NCBI GenBank assembly: GCA_039193385.1
Contig: JBCCWR010000067.1
Location: 1-12,357, forward strand
Reading direction: 5' to 3'
DNA length: 12,357 nucleotides
Source of the DNA: JBCCWR01 sp039193385
Lineage (GTDB): Bacteria; Verrucomicrobiota; Verrucomicrobiia; Methylacidiphilales; JBCCWR01
Made by a program: the position numbers and the translations under genes. Shown here piece by piece: positions 1 through 7,034 of the stretch (positions are counted from its first letter, which is position 1; each line of letters starts with the position of its first letter). The notes under the pieces were generated by a model. That model searched no databases and was not told the origin of the DNA. It saw only the letters and a list, made by a program, of their open reading frames with translations.

Positions 1-624
1 ATCAGTTTGGGTGAAGCAGTAAATAGCAAACGACAGAGAGACCGATGCACCAACAACATGGCCGCCTCCAGATAGATAGAAAACGCCTTGAATGTTATCT
101 TGTAAGATGTTCATTGCCCCGGTGCGCATAATCCCAAGATCTAACAGGACTTTTTGCAGGAGAGCTAGGCTAATATGAAATACCGAAAATCTGATAAGCC
201 ACTTTCTTAAAAAGGAGAAGCTATATTCACTCAGAGGGATACAGATAATAGCACATAGAAAGAAATACGCTTCTACCCATAAAAGGTAAGATAAAATAAT
301 ATTAATAACACCTGCATCATTAATAATTGCACTAATCATCAAGGTGCATAGAAACGCCAACAGACTAAAGAGTAATTCTTGAGAAACCTTGACTTGTCTA
401 AAGTTTTTGCTTCGAGATTTTGTAAGAGCGTAGTAGGTTGCGACAGGAACTGTCAAAAAATGCAAAAAATTTACTGGGGAGGGCGCTCCAGCGCTATCAA
501 CGAGTCGCGCAAAGAAAGCAGAAGCAAATGCAAGCAATAACAAGACAGAGCTTCTAACAAAGTTCTGCTTGCTTACCAAGGAAGGTGATCGCTGAGTTGA
601 TTCTGTATTATAGGAAGATTTCAT
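1..624 (-). CDS. Multi-pass membrane protein, probable Wzy-like O-antigen/EPS polymerase (C-terminus beyond window)
   Basis: A reading frame stays open from an ATG at 624 to base 1, giving 208 residues with no stop, so the C-terminal part lies outside the window. An AAAGAGA purine run sits 4 bases upstream of the ATG. After a polar N-terminus of about 25 residues, hydrophobic stretches appear near residues 26-44, 50-67, 83-101, 107-131, 145-163 and 185-203. The fifth is weaker and more amphipathic. A Gly-rich patch, SGGGHVVGAS at 185-194, starts the last one and resembles the glycine-rich helix starts seen in Wzy polymerases. Wzy and WaaL proteins usually have 10-12 helices in about 400-450 residues, so roughly half is visible. 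It is the last gene seen in the operon, after eleven transferase genes. Polymerase is an inference from topology and neighbours; a ligase or flippase is possible. Confidence 0.72.
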   Translation of the reverse strand, partial: MKSSYNTESTQRSPSLVSKQNFVRSSVLLLLAFASAFFARLVDSAGAPSPVNFLHFLTVPVATYYALTKSRSKNFRQVKVSQELLFSLLAFLCTLMISAIINDAGVINIILSYLLWVEAYFFLCAIICIPLSEYSFSFLRKWLIRFSVFHISLALLQKVLLDLGIMRTGAMNILQDNIQGVFYLSGGGHVVGASVSLSFAIYCFTQTD

Positions 625-730
625 ATTATCTCTTTACGATCAAAATCCCAGCGGCATACTTCTATTATTAGAGAAACAAGGCGAAGTCAGATGATTCCAA
701 ACTGTTCAGCAATTTAATTGCACTTACTAC

Positions 731-1894
731 TCAACGAGCGAGATGCTTAGTATAAATGTCCATCAAAGCATTGTAGTTCTTTTCAGCTGTGTACTTATTC
801 ACAAATTCATCCCGAACTTGAACGCGCATCTGAGCGAGGCGATGTTCGTCACTAATCAGTTCATTCACTTTAGCGGCCAAATCGGAAGGGTTACCAGATT
901 CGAAGAGTAACCCAGTTCTACCCGTGTCTACTATTTCTGCGATCGCGCCTATCTTGGAAGCAATCACAGGTGTGCCCTTGGCAAACGCTTCGACAGCAAC
1001 TCTGCCGAACGTCTCGTACCACTTAGAGGGAAACACGAGAAACCGTGCTCTCCCCATCAAATCGTAAACTTCATGCACTGGAAGACGTCCTAGCCATTCT
1101 ACTCGGTTCGATTCTTGAGTTGCGGCTTTGACCTCTTCTGCCAAAGGACCATCACCAATAATTTTCAATGGAATACTGTAGCCTAACAACTCCCAAGCCT
1201 GCAATAAAGTATCCAAACCTTTTTCAACCGAAAGACGACCGACAAACAATGCATAGCCACCGGAACCATCACCGACACCAGGATCAGGATCGACAAAGTT
1301 AGGTTTTACGTAGATTTTTTCAGCTGGAAAGCCTCCTTCAACGAATTTACTCTGAGCAAATTGGGTAAGGGCAATATAGCCATCTATTTTATTCTGCCAG
1401 GTCCTTAGGAAGCGATGAAGAACCAGCATAGAGGCTGTCACAGTACTAGCTCCCATATTATCGCGATAGCAGCTATGAACAACCCCTGGGTAGGGAATTA
1501 CTTTACCCAAACAATCTTCACAAACACCTCCATCACGAAAAAAGAGTGCATTAGGGCAAAGCAGTCGATAATTTCTAAGGGTCTGAATTACAGGGACATT
1601 AGCCGATTTCACAGCATAAAATATAGAGGGAGAAATGAGAGGGAAGAAGTTCTGAACGTGAACTAAATCATATTTATCTTTCTTCAGAATTTGGCTAACA
1701 TCTTGATATGTTTTTTGTGACCATAATGTCCGAACGGCCACTTGTATGGAAGACATATCTGAGATTAAATCATTACTAATCTCGTAGGTTTCAATTTGAT
1801 GACCATGACTACGCAACAAATTTTCTTCTGTTTGCCGTGACTCATCTTCTCCTCCTCGAATCTGATAGCTATTGTGGACGCTTAAAATTCGCAT
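731..1894 (-). CDS. GT4-family glycosyltransferase with a four-cysteine insertion
   Basis: A 387-residue retaining glycosyltransferase of the GT-B fold, group 1 (GT4), expected to act at the cytoplasmic membrane face and add a sugar from a nucleotide donor to a lipid-linked acceptor. The N-terminal acceptor domain opens with MRILSVHNSY and the loop GGEDE (14-18). The C-terminal donor domain carries FVGRLSVEKG (217-226) and the EX7E signature at E294/E302 in ETFGRVAVE, followed by GTPVIAS. Cysteines at 113, 125, 128 and 142 form a CX11CX2CX13C pattern in the acceptor domain, a feature seen in some GT4 enzymes that may bind metal. ATG start at 1894 with AGGA ten bases upstream. It lies 29 bases after the previous GT4 and 106 bases before the membrane protein gene. 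Family assignment is firm; donor, acceptor and linkage are unknown. Confidence 0.93.
   Translation of the reverse strand: MRILSVHNSYQIRGGEDESRQTEENLLRSHGHQIETYEISNDLISDMSSIQVAVRTLWSQKTYQDVSQILKKDKYDLVHVQNFFPLISPSIFYAVKSANVPVIQTLRNYRLLCPNALFFRDGGVCEDCLGKVIPYPGVVHSCYRDNMGASTVTASMLVLHRFLRTWQNKIDGYIALTQFAQSKFVEGGFPAEKIYVKPNFVDPDPGVGDGSGGYALFVGRLSVEKGLDTLLQAWELLGYSIPLKIIGDGPLAEEVKAATQESNRVEWLGRLPVHEVYDLMGRARFLVFPSKWYETFGRVAVEAFAKGTPVIASKIGAIAEIVDTGRTGLLFESGNPSDLAAKVNELISDEHRLAQMRVQVRDEFVNKYTAEKNYNALMDIYTKHLAR
939..946. repeat. HIP1 octamer GCGATCGC
   Basis: An exact GCGATCGC palindrome inside the GT4 gene at 731-1894. This octamer is strongly over-represented in many cyanobacterial genomes. Near copies with one mismatch occur at 2292-2299 and 9360-9367. 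Confidence 0.6.
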
Positions 1895-1923
1895 TTATTA
1901 GGATTCCTAATTGAGTCTTTGTA

Positions 1924-3180
1924 CTATTGAATATTTGTATTTATAGCGACATAGTCATGGTAAAGCTTAGCCAGTTGTGTACCTTTCGCTTCCCACGAGA
2001 AGTTTGCCTGCACATGGGAGCGACCAGCCTGGCCCATACGTCCTCTCAGCTCAGCATTAGTTGCCAAATCGGACATAGCTTTAGCCAGATCACGGATAGC
2101 TTGTTGAGGATTATCGGCCGCCACTAAGAAACCAGTCTCTTGAGTCACTTGAACAGCAGAACCTCCAATATTTAAACAAATAACCGGGCGTCCTGCCGCC
2201 ATAGCCTCGAGACAGACAAACCCACCGGAATCGTGCAAACTTGGATGCAGCAAAACATGACAATCAGAAAGGGTTTTCAGCGTTTCATCACGCGATCGTT
2301 GCCCTAAAAACTTGATGCGATCAGCCAACTTCATATTTTGGGCCAATGTCTCTAAAGCTTTACGCTCAGGCCCCTCGCCAAGAATCCAATACTCGTAGTC
2401 ACCTTGCTGAGCGATTTGGGCAAATGCCTGAAGCCCTAAATGAATACCTTTCCAATGCAGCAACCTCGCTATCGTGATAAATCGCAGAGGTGAGGCTGCA
2501 GGAGTTCCATACTGCCCTAGTTGAGTGATTTCTGCTTGCGATAACCCTAGGGCTGAAACCGTCTCGACATGCGTTGCTCCCAGCTTATGCAATCTTTTAG
2601 CTGTATCATCTGTCGTTGCACGAGCTAATAGACTGTGGCGTGCTGTCACCTTAGTGAATGGATCGTATTCGCCAATCATGTGTGACAGGCTTCGTAGTAT
2701 TTCGTATGCTTTTCCTCTAATGCTAAAACTTCGCCAAAATGCTTCCGGAGCTTGTTCACCTCCACCAACTGGACCCCAAACAAAAGGAACTGGTAAAAGG
2801 GACAAAAAGCTGGGGGTTGAATACCGCACATAAGTGACATGATGAATCAGATCAAAATGCTGTTGCTCGAGTAGCTTGCGCGCGACAAAATAGGCTTCGA
2901 TTTGCCAGAAGTAGTAATGGGGAACCTGCGCGGAGGGGAGCCATGCAGCCCAAACGGGTGGATCGAGATAAATGAAATGAAGATTCTGAAGGGGATGTTT
3001 CCTCAATTCAGATTCAATAGCTGGGCGATTATTTTTTCGCGTAAGGACATAGAGTACATGATGATAAGCAAGCTCCCGGACCACGTTCCATCCGACGCCC
3101 GGTTCAGACCCCATACCGGGTCTACAAGCATACGCTGAGATTAAAATCTGAAGCGGCTTACGAGGTTGACTGATGGACAT
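1924..3180 (-). CDS. GT4-family glycosyltransferase, start within the preceding gene
   Basis: A GT-B fold group 1 glycosyltransferase of 418 residues when started at the ATG at 3180. The start signal GAGG (3190-3193) is nine bases from this ATG but only three from the ATG at 3186, and an upstream TTG at 3198 is less likely; hence the choice. The N-terminal domain has the loop SAYACRPGMGSEPGVGW (about 15-31) and a GPVGGGEQAP segment (136-145). The C-terminal domain has ARLLHWKG, then DSGGFVCLE (317-325), an EX7E motif whose first Glu is Asp, followed by GRPVICL and NIGG. The gene starts inside the last 23 bases of the upstream GT4, in another frame, which suggests translational coupling. It probably adds one sugar to the growing repeat unit; specificity cannot be read. 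Confidence 0.92.
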   Translation of the reverse strand: MSISQPRKPLQILISAYACRPGMGSEPGVGWNVVRELAYHHVLYVLTRKNNRPAIESELRKHPLQNLHFIYLDPPVWAAWLPSAQVPHYYFWQIEAYFVARKLLEQQHFDLIHHVTYVRYSTPSFLSLLPVPFVWGPVGGGEQAPEAFWRSFSIRGKAYEILRSLSHMIGEYDPFTKVTARHSLLARATTDDTAKRLHKLGATHVETVSALGLSQAEITQLGQYGTPAASPLRFITIARLLHWKGIHLGLQAFAQIAQQGDYEYWILGEGPERKALETLAQNMKLADRIKFLGQRSRDETLKTLSDCHVLLHPSLHDSGGFVCLEAMAAGRPVICLNIGGSAVQVTQETGFLVAADNPQQAIRDLAKAMSDLATNAELRGRMGQAGRSHVQANFSWEAKGTQLAKLYHDYVAINTNIQ

Positions 3181-4282
3181 GCTCATAGACCTCAGCAATT
3201 TGCTTAGCAGTATTGATCCAAGTGAATTTTTGGACTCTCTTCAAACCCTGATCAATCAAATGATGACGGTAGCGATCATCTCGAATTAAACCTTCTACGG
3301 CTAAAACCATAGCTCGGCTATCATTTGGATCAACAAGAATGGCAGCATCACCGGCAACTTCAGGCAATGAACTTACATTAGAGGTAACCACGGGAGTACC
3401 GCAGGCCATGGCCTCTAGTACTGTAAGCCCAAAACCTTCGTATAGTGAGGGTGCAAGCAGCACATCAGCCGCACTGTAGAAGTTGATTAGAGTAGAGTCG
3501 TCAGGCTTACCTAAATATAAAACGTGCTCACCTAAATCGTAGGTAGCAATAAACTCGTACTGCTGAGGGCTGAAGTCACTGCCCATTTTCCAAAAATGCA
3601 CAGGCTGCTGGCGCTCTTTGAGAATCCGTATGACATCCAAGATTGTGGAAACGTTTTTTCGAGGATTATTCGAACCAACATTGAGAATACAAAAGGTTTC
3701 GGGAGATAGATTCAACTGTTGCCGTAAGGAGGCAATTTCCTCACGTGTCGTTGGATGAAATGTAGAACTGACAGCATTAGGAACCGTTGTAATGAACGCC
3801 GGATCAATCTGTAGTTGATCAGTCACATCATTAGCTGTGTGCGAAGAAACTGTAATCACGTGATCAGCCTGTTTCATCTTCTGAACTGACCATCGCCAAG
3901 TATTAAGACTGATCATGGGCGCTAGAGACAAGCCACTATACATTTGTGGCTGCACTAAGTTGATTAGGTCATGACAAGTAATGACAACAGTTTTACCAAA
4001 TCGCTTTAACCATGGAATTAGATGGCCATCACTATGATCAACAACATGGAAGATGTCTGCTGTCTGCTGACTGAAAGATAATGGGTAATACCAATAGCGC
4101 TTGTAATATTTGTCAATAGCATTACTGACGCTTCCACCCAACGAAGGTGATGGGATCATCGGAGAGAGAGATACAATATCCCACTCAGGGTGAATAGTTC
4201 GCAAACCTTCTGCAACATTCCTTGCATACACCTTCATGCTGAACGAAGATGGGGAAGTACTCTGCAAAATAGCAATACGCAT
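3158..4282 (-). CDS. GT4-family glycosyltransferase, mannosyltransferase-like
   Basis: A GT-B fold group 1 glycosyltransferase, 374 residues from the ATG at 4282 (MRIAILQS). A GTG at 4297 would add five residues, but neither start has a strong ribosome-binding site; the ATG fits the usual beginning of the family. The acceptor domain includes HVVDHSDGHLIP and TCHDLI (HDL at 104-106). The donor domain has VGSNNPRKN (202-210), then the canonical EX7E motif in EGFGLTVLE (E282/E290), EAMACGTPVV and LPEVAGDAA. The HDL, NPRKN and SSLPEVAGDAA combination resembles the GT4 branch containing many bacterial mannosyltransferases, but this is a family resemblance and not a proven substrate. Its end overlaps the next gene by 23 bases. 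It follows the sulfotransferase at 4336 after 53 bases, consistent with one operon. Confidence 0.92.
   Translation of the reverse strand: MRIAILQSTSPSSFSMKVYARNVAEGLRTIHPEWDIVSLSPMIPSPSLGGSVSNAIDKYYKRYWYYPLSFSQQTADIFHVVDHSDGHLIPWLKRFGKTVVITCHDLINLVQPQMYSGLSLAPMISLNTWRWSVQKMKQADHVITVSSHTANDVTDQLQIDPAFITTVPNAVSSTFHPTTREEIASLRQQLNLSPETFCILNVGSNNPRKNVSTILDVIRILKERQQPVHFWKMGSDFSPQQYEFIATYDLGEHVLYLGKPDDSTLINFYSAADVLLAPSLYEGFGLTVLEAMACGTPVVTSNVSSLPEVAGDAAILVDPNDSRAMVLAVEGLIRDDRYRHHLIDQGLKRVQKFTWINTAKQIAEVYEHVHQSTS
3190..3193 (-). promoter_or_regulatory. Ribosome-binding site GAGG for the GT4 gene ending at 1924
   Basis: On the minus strand GAGG lies nine bases before the ATG at 3180 and three before the ATG at 3186. 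It sits inside the coding end of the upstream gene (stop TAA at 3158-3160). Ribosomes finishing the upstream gene would be at the site, consistent with coupled translation. It decides the start in favour of 3180. Confidence 0.6.
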
Positions 4283-4335
4283 AGGCGTTTTGACCACATT
4301 AATCTTTAAGTAAATCCATCACATAGCCGGAAGAG

Positions 4336-4953
4336 CTAGAAACTATAATTGAACTTTTCAATGTCTTGACTATACCATTCAGCAACGATTCCCTGAGTTT
4401 CCGCATCATAATAATCACGATAGTTACCTCTCTTGCTGCTCTTCAAATGAGGTAAGGCGTAGACAATATTGAGGTGCTCACAGACCTTTCGAAAATCAGC
4501 TTCAAGAGATTCAAATCGGCAAACATGATCAACGATTATCTTCCCTTCAGCATCGGAAACCCAGTTAATTTGAGGCATAAACATCTTAGGTTTGTCATAG
4601 TAGGGCAAACTTTTATCTAGATAAACCCGTTTCACCCACTCTTGAAAGTCAATTTGGTTAGAGCCCAAATCTGTCTGATTCGTCTGTACTCGATAGTAGT
4701 AATGCGATACCACCTTATCCCAAGGGTTGCGAACAACTGCAAAGGTAAACCGGTCATTCCACTCTTTACGACCAATCTCCTCAATTTTCTCGAGGGCCGT
4801 GTTGTGCTTGGGAGGTATATTTAGAGCTTTAGCTATACTAGTACCACCCGTCTTATTGATATGGATGAAAACAAATTTATCCATCCACTTATGCCTAAAA
4901 AGTTGGGCCTTATTTCTAATAGGTCTGTAAATACGATCTAATAAATCTTCCAT
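4336..4953 (-). CDS. Sulfotransferase family 2-type protein (HINKTGGTSI)
   Basis: A short, soluble-looking sulfotransferase of 205 residues, predicted to move a sulfuryl group from PAPS onto a carbohydrate hydroxyl. The 5'-phosphosulfate-binding loop is HINKTGGTSI (31-40), matching the HIPKTGGTS consensus with Pro replaced by Asn. The 3'-phosphate-binding segment is VVRNPWDKVVSHYYYR (73-88), with the expected RNP and Ser. The C-terminus (YRDYYDAETQ and DIEKFNYSF) is the usual ending of Sulfotransfer_2 proteins. GAGGA (4963-4967) is directly next to an ATG at 4962 but nine bases from the ATG at 4953, so the latter was chosen; the longer form would begin MNLMEDLL. It lies 35 bases downstream of another sulfotransferase-like gene, and GT4 genes follow. 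The polysaccharide target is inferred from these neighbours. Confidence 0.9.
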   Translation of the reverse strand: MEDLLDRIYRPIRNKAQLFRHKWMDKFVFIHINKTGGTSIAKALNIPPKHNTALEKIEEIGRKEWNDRFTFAVVRNPWDKVVSHYYYRVQTNQTDLGSNQIDFQEWVKRVYLDKSLPYYDKPKMFMPQINWVSDAEGKIIVDHVCRFESLEADFRKVCEHLNIVYALPHLKSSKRGNYRDYYDAETQGIVAEWYSQDIEKFNYSF

Positions 4954-4962
4954 TAAATTCAT

Positions 4963-4967
4963 TCCTC
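4963..4967 (-). promoter_or_regulatory. Ribosome-binding site GAGGA deciding the start of the sulfotransferase at 4336-4953
   Basis: GAGGA on the minus strand touches the ATG at 4962 with no spacer but stands nine bases before the in-frame ATG at 4953. Normal spacing therefore selects 4953. Confidence 0.6.
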
Positions 4968-4988
4968 ACACTTTTCTTTTTGATTAAA

Positions 4989-5789
4989 CTACACATACTC
5001 TTGGTACACTTCAAAGGCACGCTCACGCAGGTCTTTAAGATCATTAGAGCGAAAATGATGTCGCAGAATTCCTTTATATTGCTTCCTCTTTTCCGAGGGA
5101 GAATTGGTTACAGCCTTTTGCTGACTCATACCTAAATCTTTCCAGGAGTTTTCTAAGATATAAAAACACTTATCAACATTGTCTTGAATATGATCAAACT
5201 CCCTGAAAGAAGTCGAGAACTTTTCGTTCACTTGACGTGTAATAGCACCAAAGTCAGTAATGACATCTTCAAATTTCGCTACAACAAAATAATCTTTATA
5301 CTTCAAAAGCGGCTGATAAAAGTCCAGATAACTTCTTAAACACTGACGAATCGTCAGGTTCTGTGAGTAGATAATATGAGAGATAATAGCGTCTTCAGGA
5401 TTACGCACAAGAAGCAGCGATGGTACATTTGCTCGTATAGCAGCAATGACGACTGAAGCCGTATGCAGGTGGTGAGCTACACGTACCGTTGATTCGCCTT
5501 GAGCCATGTTAAAGGCCGTAAACGCAAAAGAATTACCCGACCGAGGATATCCCTCAATAACAAGGTTCGTCTCTTTCAACAAAGCTTCAGGACGATGAAG
5601 CTTGCCTGGTGGGTATTTCCAGCGGGCAAATGGAACGTATAGTGCTGGAAAGTTGACAAACTTGCGCCGCAGTTCATGTCGTATTTGCGATATATGGCGG
5701 CGCAGTGGAGAGTGAGCAGTATCACCATAGAGATCAGCAAGAAGCGAGATATCATACTTACTCGTCGGTTCTTGATCAGAAGTTTTCAT
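4989..5789 (-). CDS. Sulfotransferase-like protein (YPRSGNS type)
   Basis: A 266-residue protein with the two PAPS-binding motifs of the sulfotransferase fold. EGYPRSGNSF (79-88) serves as the 5'-phosphosulfate loop and LLVRNPEDAIISH (126-138) as the 3'-phosphate site. A C-terminal basic stretch, SPSEKRKQYKG (230-240), resembles the RKG region that contacts the cofactor in this fold. It belongs to the PRSGN-type branch rather than the HIPKTGGTS branch of its downstream neighbour. It has no signal peptide or obvious membrane segment, so it should act in the cytoplasm on nucleotide- or lipid-linked glycan. ATG at 5789 is preceded by GAGAGG (5802-5807), about 12 bases away. It sits between a GT2 gene and a second sulfotransferase. 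Acceptor unknown; the fold call is solid, and catalysis is likely but unproven. Confidence 0.87.
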   Translation of the reverse strand: MKTSDQEPTSKYDISLLADLYGDTAHSPLRRHISQIRHELRRKFVNFPALYVPFARWKYPPGKLHRPEALLKETNLVIEGYPRSGNSFAFTAFNMAQGESTVRVAHHLHTASVVIAAIRANVPSLLLVRNPEDAIISHIIYSQNLTIRQCLRSYLDFYQPLLKYKDYFVVAKFEDVITDFGAITRQVNEKFSTSFREFDHIQDNVDKCFYILENSWKDLGMSQQKAVTNSPSEKRKQYKGILRHHFRSNDLKDLRERAFEVYQEYV

Positions 5790-5887
5790 CGTGAATTGTG
5801 ACCTCTCTAGATATGCCTAACATGGACCCAAATCGTCGACTCAAAACAGTAGTAATGTCGTCTGGAACGCTATCAATGAGTTCATTG

Positions 5888-6979
5888 CTAGCCCATTGTT
5901 TCAACCGATGGGGATGTCTCAGGGATTGTTTCCGACTGCGATACTGTCTGCTTAAGCCAATCGAATAGCTTCGGTCTACTTTGAGGTACATATAGCCAAC
6001 TTATAGCAACCCTTGCACCTGGCAAGGGCGCTAGAGCGACCCAAACAAACCATAGGGTGTAGATTAAGCGTTTCTTGATATTGAACTTTGAATACTTCCA
6101 AAGCGACCGGATACCCCAATACATCAACATCAAAGAACTATCGGACTCAACAGGATGCTTTTGAGGACCCAAACGTAGTGATGATAGGCGACACCAAACA
6201 TATCCAGGATTACGCTGCTCCAAATCTGATGGGATCTGATGGCCTAGTTCTTCAGCTTTCTGGCGGATCAATTTATGGCTTTGAATATGATGATGCACAA
6301 ACCGATGAAAGCGATCGCCACTAACACTCACTAGAGCCCATTGGTTGCTGTTATGTATCCGATAAGCGCCAAGGGGTTCATTAACAGCTCCAACCTCACC
6401 ATAAAAGGGAATTAGAGTTGAGAGGTAGTCATCTGAGGTGAGGCGATACTCGTAAGGTATCGGGGTGACTTGGGCTAGCGCATGACGGCTAATAGCATTA
6501 CCACTGGTTGAAACACCTGTGTAAGCACCATTTTCAAACAGCTCTTTCCAGACTTCACCGGTTGCCAAGGGCTGATTTTGAGGTGGATAACATGGACCAA
6601 GAGCCCTACTATCTGTGTCCACGATCTGGAGTCGATAATGCACTTTAGACATCTCTGGCTGCCAAACCGCAACAACCTTTTCGACAGTATGCTCGAACAG
6701 AAAATCATCAGAATCTAAGAAAAGAATAATATCACCGCGACTCCTAGCAAAACCATTGTTGAAAGCTGCTCCCTGCTTACCGTTCTCTTGAAAGACGGGG
6801 ATTATGCGATCACCATAGCTAGAAATAATAGAGCGTGAACCATCTGTCGAGCCATCGTCCACCACAATAACCTCGACATTCTCATAGTTTTGAGAAAGTG
6901 CACTATCGATGGCGTCTCTAATGAATGCCTCATAATTGTAGTTATTGATAATAATACTGACCAGCGGTTGAGAGTTCAT
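5888..6979 (-). CDS. GT2-family glycosyltransferase
   Basis: An inverting GT-A fold glycosyltransferase of family GT2, 363 residues from the ATG at 6979 (MNSQPLVSIIINNYNY). An upstream TTG at 7009 would add ten residues, and the ATG is preferred because the family core begins just after it; no clear ribosome-binding site is visible at either. The motifs run VVDDGSTDGS (39-48), ENGKQGAAFNNG, then LDSDD (88-92), the metal- and nucleotide-sugar-binding DXD-type motif, and TSDDYL (181-186) as the likely catalytic-base region. Near residues 305-321 a hydrophobic segment rich in Trp and Leu may attach to the membrane. The last 30 or so residues are polar and look like a tail. It lies 98 bases before a sulfotransferase-like gene, the second largest gap in the window. 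Sugar specificity unknown. Confidence 0.92.
   Translation of the reverse strand: MNSQPLVSIIINNYNYEAFIRDAIDSALSQNYENVEVIVVDDGSTDGSRSIISSYGDRIIPVFQENGKQGAAFNNGFARSRGDIILFLDSDDFLFEHTVEKVVAVWQPEMSKVHYRLQIVDTDSRALGPCYPPQNQPLATGEVWKELFENGAYTGVSTSGNAISRHALAQVTPIPYEYRLTSDDYLSTLIPFYGEVGAVNEPLGAYRIHNSNQWALVSVSGDRFHRFVHHHIQSHKLIRQKAEELGHQIPSDLEQRNPGYVWCRLSSLRLGPQKHPVESDSSLMLMYWGIRSLWKYSKFNIKKRLIYTLWFVWVALAPLPGARVAISWLYVPQSRPKLFDWLKQTVSQSETIPETSPSVETMG
6311..6318. repeat. HIP1 octamer GCGATCGC
   Basis: A second exact GCGATCGC palindrome, inside the GT2 gene at 5888-6979. Two exact copies in about 12 kb at this base composition are more than expected by chance, but too few to prove the lineage alone. Confidence 0.6.
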
Positions 6980-7034
6980 GACATAAAAATATGCTTGAGT
7001 ATATAGCAATAATAACTTAATTCTTCTTTAACGG

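Noticed and set aside
709..721. Short inverted repeat GCAAT-TTA-ATTGC after the GT4 gene at 731
   Set aside because: A five-pair AT-rich stem with a three-base loop and no following T-run is too weak for a terminator, and a membrane protein gene follows on the same strand.
625..730. Possible internal promoter before the membrane protein gene
   Set aside because: A TAATAAT-like box is present on the minus strand, but no -35 element stands at a normal distance, so it cannot be supported from sequence alone.
4283..4297. GTG start at 4297 for the GT4 gene ending at 3158
   Set aside because: It adds only MVKTP before MRIAILQS and has no better start signal. The ATG at 4282 matches the family's usual N-terminus, although the GTG cannot be excluded.
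5776..5991. A 71-codon minus-strand frame covering the gap between the GT2 and the sulfotransferase-like gene
   Set aside because: Most of it overlaps the C-terminus of the GT2 gene in another frame. The peptide is Arg/Ser-rich with no recognisable motif and no ribosome-binding site, so it is most likely a shadow frame.
6088..6324. A 78-codon plus-strand frame inside the GT2 gene
   Set aside because: It is antisense to a well-supported GT2 with intact motifs, has no start signal, and resembles no known family. The other plus-strand frames (for example at 1415, 2525, 2902 and 4727) are rejected for the same reason.
6980..7009. TTG start at 7009 for the GT2 gene ending at 5888
   Set aside because: The ten added residues are not part of the GT2 fold, and an ATG at 6979 lies just before the core motif.
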